Below, piece after piece: positions 26,437-36,807 of a stretch of 64,000 nt of DNA. The notes beneath the pieces were generated by a model, which saw nothing but the letters and a program-made list of their open reading frames with translations, searched no databases and was not told where the DNA came from. A program made the position numbers and the translations under genes. The stretch lies in NCBI RefSeq assembly GCF_900104745.1, contig NZ_LT629732.1:6125981-6189980 (forward strand), read 5' to 3'. How positions within the stretch are numbered: the stretch's first letter is position 1; each line of letters starts with the position of its first letter. The DNA is from Actinopolymorpha singaporensis (GTDB lineage: Bacteria > Actinomycetota > Actinomycetes > Propionibacteriales > Actinopolymorphaceae).

Positions 26437-27432
26437 ATGGACCTCGACCGCTCCGGGTCGCACGGCCATCACGGGTCTACGAGTTCCGAACGTCCTGGGC
26501 CGCATGGCCGCAGGCCCACGCGTTCTGACCGTCCCGGACGCGACGTCGTCGTGTGCGGCCCTGCCTCGTGGAACCACATCGTGCGGGTGGCCGAACTCCC
26601 CGCGCCTCGTCCGCACACCGTGTTCGCCGACGGTGACGTCGAGACGCTGGGCGGCACCTCGGCCGGCAAGGCACTGCACCTGGTCGACCTCGACCGGTCG
26701 GTGACGCTGCACACGGTGCTCGGTGACGACGTTCAGGCCAAACGGATCCACGCGGCGCTGACCGCGGCCGGCGTCCCGTTGCGGGTGTGCCACGTGCCCG
26801 GCGCCAGCGAGCGGCACCTGAACCTCATGGACCCGCACGGTGGCCGGCTCTCGATCTATCTCGGCCTGCCCGCCGTTCCGGACAGAGATCTCCCGGAAGG
26901 CAGCTGCCCCGATCCCGGGCTGCTGGAGGAGCTGCGCGGAGCCCGGGCGGTCGTCCTCGATCTGTGCGAGCACTCCAGGGACCTGATCGACGTCGTACGC
27001 GCGACGGGGGTGCCGATCTGGACCGACCTCCACGACTACGACGGCAGCGCCGCGTTCCACCGGCCGTTCGCCGACGCGGCGTCGTACGTCTTCATGAACG
27101 CCGACAAGCTCGGTGACCCGCTGGAGTTCATGCACACCCTGGTCGCTGACGGAGCCAGCCTCGCGGTGTGCACGCTCGGGGCGCAGGGTGCGGTCGCCGT
27201 CGACGACCGGCACGAGGTGCACCGGGTGCCGGCGGCACCGGTCGCCTCGGTGGTGGACACCAACGGCGCGGGTGACGCGTTCATGGCCGGCTTCCTGCAC
27301 GCGCAGCTGGCCGGCTCCACGACGCCGCAGGCGTTGCGGGCAGGGGCGGAGCAGGCCGTCCGTGCGCTCACGACCGTGCACCTGAGCCCGCTGCTGGACA
27401 AGTACGGCGAGAGCTACCTCGGCCACGCGTGA
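26437..27432 (+). CDS. PfkB-family carbohydrate kinase
   Basis: The 331-residue protein begins with a Ser/Arg/His-rich extension of about 35 residues and then a ribokinase fold. The C-terminal signature [16 protein letters not shown] (about 270-285) supplies the catalytic Asp and anion hole, and the N-terminal [14 protein letters not shown] segment is the sugar-binding GG pair region. The substrate is unknown. A CACAAT lies 7 nt before the ATG, suggesting a leaderless mRNA, although a later start near the VVVCGP strand is possible. Its last 19 bp overlap the convergent hutI gene. Confidence 0.82.
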   Translation: MDLDRSGSHGHHGSTSSERPGPHGRRPTRSDRPGRDVVVCGPASWNHIVRVAELPAPRPHTVFADGDVETLGGTSAGKALHLVDLDRSVTLHTVLGDDVQAKRIHAALTAAGVPLRVCHVPGASERHLNLMDPHGGRLSIYLGLPAVPDRDLPEGSCPDPGLLEELRGARAVVLDLCEHSRDLIDVVRATGVPIWTDLHDYDGSAAFHRPFADAASYVFMNADKLGDPLEFMHTLVADGASLAVCTLGAQGAVAVDDRHEVHRVPAAPVASVVDTNGAGDAFMAGFLHAQLAGSTTPQALRAGAEQAVRALTTVHLSPLLDKYGESYLGHA

Positions 27433-28598
27433 CCCGAGACCGGCCGGCCGTCCTTCCACACTTCGCGTACCAGCGGAACGCCCGGACGGTAGGCGAGATG
27501 CACGTACGACGGCGCGTCGAGCACCGTCAGGTCAGCCCGCGCACCCGGCCGCAGCACGCCCACGTCGTCGCGGAGCAGCGCCCGGGCACCGCCGGCCGTC
27601 GCCGCCCAGACCGCCTCCGCCGGCGTCATCCCCATGTCGCGGACGGCGAGCGCGACGCAGAAGGCCATGCTCGAGGTGTACGACGAACCCGGGTTGCAGT
27701 CGGTGGCCAGCGCCACGGTCACTCCCGCGTCCAGCAGCCGGCGCGCGTCCGGGTAGGGCGAGCGGGTGGAGAACTCCGCGCCGGGCAGCAGCGTCGCCAC
27801 CGTCGCCGAACCGGCCAGCGCCGCCACGTCCTCCTCGGTCAGGTGCGTGCAGTGGTCCACCGAGGCGGCGCCGAGCTCGACTCCCAGCCGTACGCCGGGG
27901 CCGGGCCCGAGCTGGTTGGCGTGCAGCCGGGCCGACAGCCCGGCCGCGATCCCGGCCGTGAGCACCGCGCGGGACTCCTCGGCGTCGAACGCGCCCCGGT
28001 CACAGAAGACGTCGACCCACCGGGCCGCCGGGGCGCAGGCGGCCAGCATGTCGCCGCGTACGAGGTCTACGTAGTCGTCACGGCGCCCGGCGTACTCCGG
28101 TGGTACGACGTGTGCGCCGAGATAGGTGGTCTCGGTGGTGAGGGAGGCGGCCACCGCGAGGGACCGGCCCTCGTCGCGCACCGTGAGGCCGTAACCGCTC
28201 TTGATCTCGACCGTGGTCGTGCCGCCGGCCAGCATCTCCGCGACCAGGGCGCTCGCCCGCGCGTGGAGGACCTCGTCCGGTGCCGCCCTGGTCTCGCGCA
28301 CGGTGGCGCCGATCCCGCCCGCGTCGTAGGGGCGGCCGCTCATCCGGGCGGTGAACTCTTCCGCCCGCTCGCCTGCGAACACCAGATGGGCGTGGCTGTC
28401 CACGAACCCGGGAAGCACGGCCCGGCCGCCGCACCCGACCCGGCTGTCCGCGACCGGCGCGGACGTGGCAGGTCCGACCCATCGCAGGACGCCGCCCTCC
28501 ACGAGCACCGCGGCGTTCCGCACCTCGCCGAGCGGGCCGTCGCGCTCCGGGTCGTTCGTGACGAGCAGACCGATGTCGTCCAGCAGGACGGTGACCAT
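27414..28598 (-). CDS. hutI: Imidazolonepropionase
   Basis: The 394-residue amidohydrolase converts imidazolone-5-propionate to formiminoglutamate in histidine degradation. Landmarks are the metal-binding [42 protein letters not shown] and ATDCNPGSS. The ATG at 28598 gives the family N-terminus and length; the longer open frame upstream is not supported. No other hut gene is present nearby. It is convergent with the PfkB gene, overlapping by 19 bp. Confidence 0.92.
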   Translation of the reverse strand: MVTVLLDDIGLLVTNDPERDGPLGEVRNAAVLVEGGVLRWVGPATSAPVADSRVGCGGRAVLPGFVDSHAHLVFAGERAEEFTARMSGRPYDAGGIGATVRETRAAPDEVLHARASALVAEMLAGGTTTVEIKSGYGLTVRDEGRSLAVAASLTTETTYLGAHVVPPEYAGRRDDYVDLVRGDMLAACAPAARWVDVFCDRGAFDAEESRAVLTAGIAAGLSARLHANQLGPGPGVRLGVELGAASVDHCTHLTEEDVAALAGSATVATLLPGAEFSTRSPYPDARRLLDAGVTVALATDCNPGSSYTSSMAFCVALAVRDMGMTPAEAVWAATAGGARALLRDDVGVLRPGARADLTVLDAPSYVHLAYRPGVPLVREVWKDGRPVSGHAWPR

Positions 28599-28736
28599 CC
28601 GTCGAGCCTGCCCCACTTCGGCCCAGCCTGCCTGGCTTTTCCGGACCCGACCATGGGTGAGTCGCGACACTCGTGGCGGCCCTCGACCCACGACCCACGA
28701 CCGATGAGTTTCTCGTGCGTGGCCGGTCTCCCCCGC

Positions 28737-29246
28737 ATGAGCACACCCAGGAACGCCCTGTCCGACCCGCGCGTGGTCGAACGCCCCGACCAGCCCTACG
28801 CCGGAATCACCGAGCGCGTCACGATGCGCACTATCAACCGGATTGCCGACCGCATGCCGGAGATCTTCGGCTGGCTGGCCGAACGCGACGTCGCCCCGGC
28901 GTCGGCGCCGTTCTTCCGCTACCACGTCATCGACATGGAACGCGAACTCGAGGTCGAGGTCGGCGTCCCGGTGGCCGTCCCGATCGCGGACGACGGACCG
29001 GTCCGCGCCGGCGTGCTCCCTGCGGGGAAGTACGTCACGCTGACGCATGTCGGCCATCCGGACCAGCTCGTCGACGTCACCGCGAGGCTGCTGGCGTGGG
29101 CCGCCCACCAGGGGCTCGCGTTCGACGTCGAGGAGAGCGAACGCGGCGACCGTTGGGGATCGCGGCTGGAGATCTGGCACACCAACCCGGCCGAGCAACC
29201 CGACCCGTCGAAGTGGGAGACCGAACTCGCGTTCCGTCTCGCCTGA
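28737..29246 (+). CDS. GyrI-like/AraC-effector-type small-molecule-binding protein
   Basis: The 169-residue protein has the SHS2/SOUL-like effector-binding fold of GyrI-like domains, with repeating strands ending in [18 protein letters not shown] and [21 protein letters not shown]. It has no DNA-binding domain, so it is a stand-alone binder. The ATG at 28737 begins just before the first strand; another in-frame ATG lies at 28704. Neither has a Shine-Dalgarno sequence. It is divergent from hutI and convergent with pnkp. Confidence 0.78.
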   Translation: MSTPRNALSDPRVVERPDQPYAGITERVTMRTINRIADRMPEIFGWLAERDVAPASAPFFRYHVIDMERELEVEVGVPVAVPIADDGPVRAGVLPAGKYVTLTHVGHPDQLVDVTARLLAWAAHQGLAFDVEESERGDRWGSRLEIWHTNPAEQPDPSKWETELAFRLA

Positions 29247-29261
29247 GCTGCGGGGGGTTGC

Positions 29262-29411
29262 TCAGGATCGGGGGGCGCAGAGCTGGATGCTCGAGTTGCC
29301 GGCCGGGGGGTCGGACTGCGGGTCGAACGAGACGTCGTCCCGGTGCTCGACCCCCAGCACCTTCCAGCGCAGGGTGACTGAACCGGCCCGGGTCCTACGA
29401 ACCGGAGCCGG
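29262..29411 (-). pseudogene. Coding-like remnant directly downstream of pnkp
   Basis: Immediately after the pnkp TGA and in the same frame, 49 further codons with strong GC bias at third positions read through to a TGA. The second part (VTLRWKVLGVEHRDDVSFDP onward) looks like a genuine protein C-terminus, but there is no start codon with a ribosome-binding site ahead of it. I do not recognise the family. It may be the truncated end of a lost gene. Confidence 0.3.
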
Positions 29412-31933
29412 TCACAGTCGAGGGTCGACCGGCTCGGACTCCAGTGCGAGAACCGCGAAGACCGACTGGTGGACCTTCCAGAGGGGCTGGTGGCCGACGA
29501 AGGCGGTCAGTGCCTCCAGTCCCAGTCCGTGCTCACGATGGGCGAGCTGGCGTTTCTTCCCCAAGTGGCGCCCACGGAGCACGTCGAGGGACTCGGTGTA
29601 GTCGGGGCCGTAGATGATCCGGAGGTACTCCCGGCCACGCACCTTGATGCCGGGCTGGATCCGCCCATGCACGAGTGCGCGGGCTTGACCACCATGCCCT
29701 CTCCCCCGTCAGCCGTCAGGTCCAGCCACCACCGGGTGGCCGCGTCGCGTTCGTCTTGCGAGGCGAGGTCGACGAAGCGGTGCCGCGTCGGCGTGATCAA
29801 GTCGTCCTCCAGCTTCGCGAGCTCGGCGAGGTGCCACTCGTGCGACTCGGTGAGCGCGAGCGCGCGGCCCTCGCAGGCGAGGATCTGGAACGGCGCGAGG
29901 GTCACTCCGTCCAGCCCGTCGGTGGGCCGGACGTACGCGGCGTAGGCGTCCCGGAAGGCCTCGGCGTTCCTCAGCCGCCGCCGCGACCGGTCGAGAGCGT
30001 CACCGACGTCGAGTCCGCGCGACGCCGCCTGCTCCAGTACGGCCAGTGCCTCGGGCAGCACGGTGCGGGCAGCCGCGCACACCGAGGCGTACTGCGCCTT
30101 GATGAGGTCGAGCGCCTTGGCCGACCAGGGCAGGAGTTCGCAGTCGAGGGCGAGCCAGTCCGTGTCCAGCGACTCGAACAGCGGCTCGGCCGCGAGGCGC
30201 AGCCGGTCGACGAGATCGGCGGTGTCGGTGAAGAACGGCCGGCCGGTGCGCGTGTAGACCACGCCGGTGGTACCGTCCCCCACTCCGAAGCGGCGTTCGG
30301 CGGCGTCGGCGTCCTTCGCGATCACCGCGACGGCGCGCGAGCCCATGTGCTTCTCCTCGCACACCACGCGCGAGACACCCCACCCGGCGTACTCCTCGAA
30401 GGCCTGCTCGGGGCGCTCCAGGAAGCCCTCGGTCGCGGAGGTCGCGACCGGCGACATGGTGGGCGGCAGGTAGATCAGCCACCGCGGGTCGACCGCGAAA
30501 CGGCTCATGATCTCCAGCGCGGCCGCGGCGTTCTCCTCCGGGATCTTGACCTTGCCGGCGTGGGTGGTTTCCAGCCAGCGGGTGCCGGCGACGTCGCCGA
30601 TCCGCAGCACCGAGGCCTCCCGGTCCGCCATGGCCGTCGCGAGGGGGCGGACCGGCTCGTACCACTGCTGTTCGGCCGGGACGGACACGATCTCGCGCTC
30701 GGGGTAGCGCAGCGCGGTGAGCGCGCCACCGAAGACGGCGCCGGTGTCCAGGCAGATGGTGTTGTTGATCCACTCCGCCGCCGGGACCGGGGTGTGGCCG
30801 TAGACGACGACCGCCTGACCGCGGTACTCCTGCGCCCACGGGTGGCGGACGGGCAGGCCGTACTCGTCGGTCTCCCCCGTCGTATCGCCGTACAGCGCGA
30901 ACGAACGCACCCGGCCCGACGAGCGCCCGTGGTAGGACTCCTTCAGCCCGGCGTGCGCGACCACCAGCTTCCCGTCGTCGAGGACGTAGTGGCTGAGGAG
31001 GCCGTCCATGAACGTGTACGCCCGGGCACGGAACTCCTCCGGCTCGCTCTCCAGTTGGGCGAGCGACTCGGCCAGGCCGTGGGAGACGGTCACCTTGGAG
31101 CCCCTGAGCGCACGGACGAGCTTGGCTTCGTGGTTGCCGGACACGCAGAAGGCGTTGCCGGACGTGACCATTCCCATGACGAGGCGGAGTACGCCCGGGG
31201 TGTCCGGGCCGCGGTCGACGAGGTCGCCGACGAAGGCGGCCTGCCGGCCCTCCGGGTGCGTGGCGCCGACCGCCGCGTTGCCTGCGTACTCGATCTTCCA
31301 GCCGAGTTCGGCGAGCAGGGTGCGAAGCTCGGACGCGCATCCGTGCACGTCCCCGATGAGGTCGAAGGGGCCGTGCTCGTCCGTGCGGTCGTTCCAGGGG
31401 CGCTCGCGAACGATCTCGGCGCCGTCGATCTGGTCGGCACCACGCAGGACGTGGACGCGGCGGAACCCCTCCTTGTTCAGCCGCCGCACCGACCGCCTGA
31501 GATCGCGGTGCTGGCGGGAGACGACGTGAGCGCCGAAGTCGCGCTCGGGGCGCTGCCGGTTGCGCTCGACCGCGACCTGCTCGGGGACGTCGAGGACGAT
31601 CGCGTCGACCAGCACGTCGTGGCTTCTGGCGAGCTTGACCAGCGTCGCGCGCGCCGCCTGCTGGACGTTGGTGGCGTCGACGACGGTGAGCAGCCCGCGG
31701 CGCAGTCGGGTGCCGGCGATGTAGTGGAGTACGTCGAAGGCGTCCGGTGTGGCCGACTGGTCGTTCTCGTCGTCTGCCACCAGGCCACGGCAGAAGTCGC
31801 TGGAGACGACCTCGGTGGGCTTGAAGTGGCGGCGGGCGAAGGTGGACTTGCCGCTGCCGGAGACACCGACCAGGACGACGAGCCCCATGGCGGGAACGGC
31901 GACCTGCTGCCGGCCAGCTGTCACGTCAGTCAT
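29412..31933 (-). CDS. pnkp: Polynucleotide kinase-phosphatase-ligase Pnkp, frameshifted near the 3' end
   Basis: Pnkp repairs cleaved RNA with Hen1. Domains run kinase (P-loop GVSGSGKST near 23-31), Zn/Mn phosphatase (DVHGC, GDLVDRGPDT, GNHE; about 190-330) and adenylyltransferase ligase (EEKHMGSRAV, DCELLPWS, GEGMVVKP). After GEGMVVKP the frame is lost: the family C-terminus (QPGIKVRGREYLRIIYGPDY, ending ESEPVDPRL) continues in the -1 frame, needing one extra base between about 29670 and 29686. Joined, the product is about 840 residues, the usual length. Read as given, the frame runs on to 29507 with an unrelated tail and loses motif VI. No slippery heptamer is present, so an indel, real or from assembly, is likelier than programmed shifting. 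The ATG overlaps the hen1 stop by 8 bp. Confidence 0.85.
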
Positions 31934-33338
31934 CGTTGCCCTCCTTCCGGGTGAAGATCGCCAGCTGGGTCGGGGCCCCGAGGGTCTCGTCGAGGTCGCC
32001 GATACCGCGAAGGTCGACCTGGTAGCCGTACGTCCCAGCGACGCGGCCGGACCACTCGGCGAACTCCTCCCGGGTCCACTCGAACCGGTGGTCGGGGTGC
32101 CGCATGCCGGCGAGCCCTTCGTAGAGCACGTTGTACTCGGCGTTGGGTGTCGTCACGATGACGGCCCCCGGCCCGGCCGCGCCGAACACCACGCGTTCGA
32201 GCGCCTCCAGGCGGGGCGGGTCGACGTGCTCGACGACCTCCATCAACACGGCGGCGTCGAAGCCGGCGAGCCGGTCGTCCTCGTAGGTGAGGGCGCTCTG
32301 GAACAGCTCGACCCGCTCGGCCTGCCGCTCGCTCATCCGGTCCAGCCGCAGGCGCCGCGCGGCGTACTGGAGGGAGCGGGTGGAGACGTCGCTACCCGCG
32401 ACGCGGGTGAACGCCGGGGTCTTCACCAGCCGGTCCAGGAACTGCCCCGGGCCACAACCGAGGTCGATCACCGTCCTCGCGCCCACCTCGAGCAGGACCT
32501 GGTGGACCGCCTCGTGTCGCTGGATGTTCAGCGGGACCCGCTTCTCCTCCGGCTGCGAGACATCCTCGTCCTCGGGCGGCTCGACGGCCTCCTCGACCTC
32601 ATCGCCGAGCTCGGCGAGCCGTGCGAGCGCCGTCCGGGTGAGCCCGCTCCGGCGCCCCAGATAGCGGCGGGTGATGAGGGTGGCTTCTGGGTGACTGCCG
32701 AGCCAGCCCACGCCCGACCTCAGCAGCTTGTCCACCTCGTCGGGGCCCTGCCAGTAGTGCTTGGATTCGTCCAGCACCGGCAGGAGCACGTGCAGCTGGT
32801 TGAGCGCGTCGGCAAGCCGGACGACGCCGGTCAGCCGGAGGCGCACGTAGCGGGAGGCACCCCACTCGGCGAACGCCTCGTCGAGCGGGACGGGCTCGGC
32901 CTCGACCGCCCAGCCGAGGGGTGCGAAGAGCCGGTGCGCGATGTCGGCACCACCCCGGCACGGAAGGGTGGGAACGACGATCTCGAGAGGGATCGCCGAG
33001 TCGGCCAGCTCCTGCCGGGATGCGCATCGTCCGCTCCGGGCGGTGCTGAACACGTCCGCCATCGCCACCCCCAGCAGGGACGACGCGGCGTAGGACCGGT
33101 CGTTGACGTACTGCGCCAGGCTGAAGTCGGGAGCGTTCCTCGCCTGTGACCGTGCCAGCCGCACCGGGTCGACGTCGAGCATGAGCGCGGCGGTGCAGCG
33201 TTCCGTGGTGGCTTCGGGATAGAAGACCGTCACGGTGCCGAACGACTGCCTGAACTCCTGCACGCGGTCGGGATGCTTGTGCAGGAGGTAACCGAGGTCG
33301 GTTGCCGGCTGGTGGGTGGTCGAGACGGTCAGCAGCAC
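31926..33338 (-). CDS. hen1: 3' terminal RNA ribose 2'-O-methyltransferase Hen1
   Basis: The 470-residue protein has the bacterial Hen1 N-terminal domain (LLTVSTTHQPATDLGYLLHK at the start) and a C-terminal methyltransferase with SAM-binding DLGCGPGQFLDRL (about 295) and metal-binding EVVEHVDPPRL. It methylates the 2'-OH at the cleavage site before Pnkp seals the RNA, which protects against repeat cleavage by ribotoxins. The GTG at 33338 matches the family start; an ATG at 33392 would add 18 unusual residues. An acidic linker (about 255-275) separates the domains. It forms an overlapping two-gene unit with pnkp. Confidence 0.93.
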   Translation of the reverse strand: MLLTVSTTHQPATDLGYLLHKHPDRVQEFRQSFGTVTVFYPEATTERCTAALMLDVDPVRLARSQARNAPDFSLAQYVNDRSYAASSLLGVAMADVFSTARSGRCASRQELADSAIPLEIVVPTLPCRGGADIAHRLFAPLGWAVEAEPVPLDEAFAEWGASRYVRLRLTGVVRLADALNQLHVLLPVLDESKHYWQGPDEVDKLLRSGVGWLGSHPEATLITRRYLGRRSGLTRTALARLAELGDEVEEAVEPPEDEDVSQPEEKRVPLNIQRHEAVHQVLLEVGARTVIDLGCGPGQFLDRLVKTPAFTRVAGSDVSTRSLQYAARRLRLDRMSERQAERVELFQSALTYEDDRLAGFDAAVLMEVVEHVDPPRLEALERVVFGAAGPGAVIVTTPNAEYNVLYEGLAGMRHPDHRFEWTREEFAEWSGRVAGTYGYQVDLRGIGDLDETLGAPTQLAIFTRKEGNDD

Positions 33339-33432
33339 GGGCTCAGTCTGCCCGAGCCGGCGGTGCGCCAGCGAGGCAAATGTTCGGCACATACGAACAG
33401 AGGCCCGGAGGAAATCCTCCGGGCCTCTGAGT

Positions 33433-33509
33433 TGGTAGCGGGGGCAGGATTCGAACCTGCGACCTCTGGGTTATGAGCCCAGCGAGCTACCGAGCTGCTC
33501 CACCCCGCG
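33433..33509 (-). tRNA. Initiator tRNA-fMet (CAT)
   Basis: The 77-nt cloverleaf has anticodon CAT, an anticodon stem with three consecutive G-C pairs (GGG/CCC), an unpaired C1-A72 at the acceptor end, a T-arm GGTTCGAATCC and an encoded CCA. The C-A mismatch and G-C run define the initiator, not the elongator, methionine tRNA. It reads toward the hen1-pnkp cassette, whose start is about 95 bp downstream. Confidence 0.97.
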
Positions 33510-33636
33510 GCGACGTGTTAAAGAGTACGGGTCATGGTGGCCGAGTGCAAATCGGCCCCCTCCGCCGCAGGACGGGAGCATTCGCCCGGTTTGCCCCGGT
33601 CGTCGTCCCGCCCTACGGCGCAGGTCCGTGCGTCGC

Positions 33637-36624
33637 CTAGCCGGGCCTGGGCGCCGGCGTGGGTGTCCGGGTCGGCGTCGCCTTGGGCGTCGGTTTCGGC
33701 GTCGGTTTGCCCGCACTGTCACGCTCCGCGGCCTGGGCCTTCGCTGCCCGGCCCACCGCCTCCTGTGCCCGCGCCACCGCGTCCGCGTACCCCTTGAGGT
33801 CGCCCTTCTGCAAAGCGGCCTGCGCCTCGTCGAACGCCTTGCTCGCCTCGGCCAGCGCCGCGGCGACTGTCTCCGAGGGCTGGCTGGGCTGGTTCGGCCG
33901 CTTGCCGGGTTGCCCGGGCTGGTTCGGCTGGCCGCCGGCGTTCTCCCCGGTGTCGGCACCCGCGTCGCCCTGGAACACCATGTTCAGCGCTTCCTGCAGC
34001 GTCGTGCCCACCCCCGTCTGCCCGCCGAAGGACGCCAGCACGAGCCGGAGCAGCGGGTACGACGCGTCGCCGGAGCCGCTCTCGACGTACACCGGCTGGA
34101 CGTAGAGCAGTCCGCCGCCGACCGGCAACGTGAGCAGGTTGCCCTTGGTTGCCCGGCTGTCACCGCGGGTCAGCGGCAGCAGCTTGTCGGCCACCCGGGT
34201 GTCGGAGTTGAGCTTGTTGGCGATCTGGCTCGGCCCGTCGATCTGGGTCTTGTCGGCCAGTTGCAGCACCCGGATCTTGCCGTAGTCCTTCGATCTGGCG
34301 TCGGCGTCGACGGCGACGAACGCCGCGAGGTTCTCGCGGTTGAAGTAGATGTAGGTCGAGGTGAGCGAGAACGCCGGGCTCTGCTCCCCCGGCATCCGCA
34401 CCGACAGGTAGTACGCCGGCTGCTTGGCGCCCTGCTGGGTCGGGTCGGAGGGCACCCGCCACCGCTCGGTGCCCTGGTAGAAGGAGCCGGCGTCGGTGAC
34501 GTGGTACTGCGCGAGGATCTCCCGCTGGATCTTCATCAGGTCCTCGGGGTAGCGCACGTGGTCCAGCAGCGCGTCGGGCATCTTCGACTTCGGCTGCACG
34601 GTGTTGGGGAACGCCTTCATCCAGGTGCGCAGCACCGGGTCCTTGTCGTCCCACTGGTACAGCGAGACCGTCCCGTCGTAGGCGTCGACCGTCGCCTTCA
34701 CCGAGTTGCGGACGTAGTTGAGGCGTTCGCTGGGCTGGCCCGCGATCGCCGGCTGCCGCGTCAGCGACGTCGAGGTCGCGTCGTCCAGCAGCAGCCGCTG
34801 GGACAACGGGTAGTCGGCCGACATGGTGTAGCCGTCGATGATCCACTTGATCCGGCCGCCGACGACCGCGGGATACGGGTCGGAGTCGAGACTCAGCCAC
34901 GGTGCGACCTTCTGGACCCGCTCACGCGGGTCACGGTCGTACAGCACCTTCGACGCGGAGTTGATCCGCGACTGGTTGAGCAGGATGTTGAAATCCTGGA
35001 ACTTCGCGGCGTAGAGCAGCCGGCGACCGAAGGAGCCGATCGGCACCCCGCCCTTGCCCTGGTAGGTGTTGGTGGTCTGGGCGTCACCACTGCCGCCGGG
35101 GATGTCGAGCTCCACCGGCTTGGCGCCCTTGGGCGCGCCCACGATGGAGTACGGCGGCGACTCCTCGCCGAAGTAGATCCGGGGCTCGTACTTCCCGAGC
35201 TCGCCCTGGGTGGGGATGCCGCCCTGCAGCCACTGAGGACTGCCTTCCGGGGTGCGCTGGTTGCCGTACGCGCCCACCAGGCCGTAGCCGTGGGTGTAGA
35301 CGGTGTGGTCGTTGTTCCAGTTGCGCTGGTCGGCCGGAACGCCCGCGAGGCTGAGTTCGCGCACCGCCACCACCGCGTCGCGCGACTCGCCGTTGATCTT
35401 GTACCGGTCGACGTCCAGCGGCTTGTTGAAGGTGTAGAAGCCGCGCACCTGCTGCAGTTGCTCGAACGTCTCCCCCACGATCGCGGGGTCGATCAGCCGT
35501 ACGCCCGGCAGAGTGTCGGCGTCGTCGGCCAGCTGACCGGCGGTGGTGCTCGTCTTCGCGGTGTACTCGGTCACCTCGGTGCCGTTCACGCCGTACGCCT
35601 GGCGGGTGGCGTCGATGTTGCGCTGGATGTACTTGCTCTCCTTGACCGGCTCGTTCGGGCGTACGGTCACCTGCTGGATGATCGCCGGCCAGGCCCAGCC
35701 GAGCAGCACCGTGGACAGCACCAGCAGGCCCACCCCGAGACCGGGCAGCAGCCAGGTGCGGCGGACGACGTTGGCGAAGAACAGCAGCGCGCAGATCGCC
35801 GCGATCACTGTCAACACCGTCTTGGCAGGAAGGACCGCGTGCGCGTCGGTGTAGGTGAGGCCGGTGAACGCCTGGTTGGACATCCGGTGGCCGGCGGTGA
35901 CCAGGCCGTAGCGGTCGAACCAGTAGGCGACCGCCTTGAGGAGAACGAACAGCCCGAGCAGCACCGACACGTGCGCCTGGGCGGCGGCGGACGCCTTCTG
36001 TCCCTGCGTCTGAAGTCGGATGCCGCCGTAGAGGTAGTGCGCGACCAGGGCGGCGATCAGCGACAGCACGATGACGGAGAAGCCGAACCCGATCAGGAAG
36101 CGGTACCACGGATAGCCGAACACGAAGAACGACACGTCCAGGTTGAACTGCGGGTCCCTGGTGCCGAAGCTGGTGGCGTTGCGCCACTGCAGGAAGGTCT
36201 CCCACCGGCCGGCCGCACTCGACCCCGCGATCAGCGCGAACAGCAGCGCCGCGACACCCGCGATCAGCTTGCGGTGCGGGTCGACCACGGCGCGGTAGCG
36301 GTCCAGGGTCTGTTGCTCGGTCGACATCGCGCGGTAGCGGGGCCGGAGGCGGTACGCCAGGGCGAGGTTGGCGAACACGGCGGCGCCCAGGAGAACGCCG
36401 AAGACGGCGAACATCCCGATCTTGGTGACCAGCGTCGTGGTGAAGACACCGGAGTAGTCGACCGCGCCGAACCACAGCCGCTCGGTCCAGAAGTTGGTGA
36501 AGATACCGAAGACCGCCATGAGTACGACCAGCACCACGATGGTGGGAACCAGTGCACGGGTGCGGACGTTGCCCCCGGGGAAGCCTCGCCTGGACGGATC
36601 GCGCGGGGCGGAGAAGCTGCTCAC
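33637..36624 (-). CDS. UPF0182 family large membrane protein
   Basis: The 995-residue protein has seven transmembrane helices within its first 320 residues and then a large extracytoplasmic domain of about 550 residues containing family segments such as YTHGYGLVGAYGNQRTPEG and YFGEESPPYSIVG. The last 120 residues are low-complexity: a Pro/Gln/Gly-rich linker, an Ala-rich coiled-coil-like helix and a PTPKPTPKATPTRTP tail. The family is nearly universal in actinomycetes (mycobacterial Rv3193c) and its function is not established. It lies just upstream of the tRNA-fMet gene and downstream of the Lon-like PDZ gene, a conserved order. Confidence 0.92.
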   Translation of the reverse strand: MSSFSAPRDPSRRGFPGGNVRTRALVPTIVVLVVLMAVFGIFTNFWTERLWFGAVDYSGVFTTTLVTKIGMFAVFGVLLGAAVFANLALAYRLRPRYRAMSTEQQTLDRYRAVVDPHRKLIAGVAALLFALIAGSSAAGRWETFLQWRNATSFGTRDPQFNLDVSFFVFGYPWYRFLIGFGFSVIVLSLIAALVAHYLYGGIRLQTQGQKASAAAQAHVSVLLGLFVLLKAVAYWFDRYGLVTAGHRMSNQAFTGLTYTDAHAVLPAKTVLTVIAAICALLFFANVVRRTWLLPGLGVGLLVLSTVLLGWAWPAIIQQVTVRPNEPVKESKYIQRNIDATRQAYGVNGTEVTEYTAKTSTTAGQLADDADTLPGVRLIDPAIVGETFEQLQQVRGFYTFNKPLDVDRYKINGESRDAVVAVRELSLAGVPADQRNWNNDHTVYTHGYGLVGAYGNQRTPEGSPQWLQGGIPTQGELGKYEPRIYFGEESPPYSIVGAPKGAKPVELDIPGGSGDAQTTNTYQGKGGVPIGSFGRRLLYAAKFQDFNILLNQSRINSASKVLYDRDPRERVQKVAPWLSLDSDPYPAVVGGRIKWIIDGYTMSADYPLSQRLLLDDATSTSLTRQPAIAGQPSERLNYVRNSVKATVDAYDGTVSLYQWDDKDPVLRTWMKAFPNTVQPKSKMPDALLDHVRYPEDLMKIQREILAQYHVTDAGSFYQGTERWRVPSDPTQQGAKQPAYYLSVRMPGEQSPAFSLTSTYIYFNRENLAAFVAVDADARSKDYGKIRVLQLADKTQIDGPSQIANKLNSDTRVADKLLPLTRGDSRATKGNLLTLPVGGGLLYVQPVYVESGSGDASYPLLRLVLASFGGQTGVGTTLQEALNMVFQGDAGADTGENAGGQPNQPGQPGKRPNQPSQPSETVAAALAEASKAFDEAQAALQKGDLKGYADAVARAQEAVGRAAKAQAAERDSAGKPTPKPTPKATPTRTPTPAPRPG

Positions 36625-36807
36625 GTGGTCCTCGTTCCTCGGTGCGGGGGGTTTCTTCGGCCTGAGTCTTCGTCGGGGTTCTTCGGCGGAGGTCGGGAGA
36701 GTGGGTACACCGAAGCGGACGCACGGGACGTCCCGCCGTCAGTGAGGCAACTTCGGGCAAGGCCGCGGAGTTCCCACCCACCCGGTCGGTCGTGGTACGG
36801 CGACCGG

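Noticed and set aside
28599-29198. N-terminal extension of hutI by 200 residues
   Set aside because: It overlaps the divergent GyrI-like gene, translates to non-family sequence, and the ATG at 28598 gives the normal imidazolonepropionase length.
29670-29686. Programmed -1 frameshift in pnkp
   Set aside because: No slippery heptamer or downstream structure is evident, and Pnkp proteins are normally encoded in one frame; an indel is the simpler explanation.
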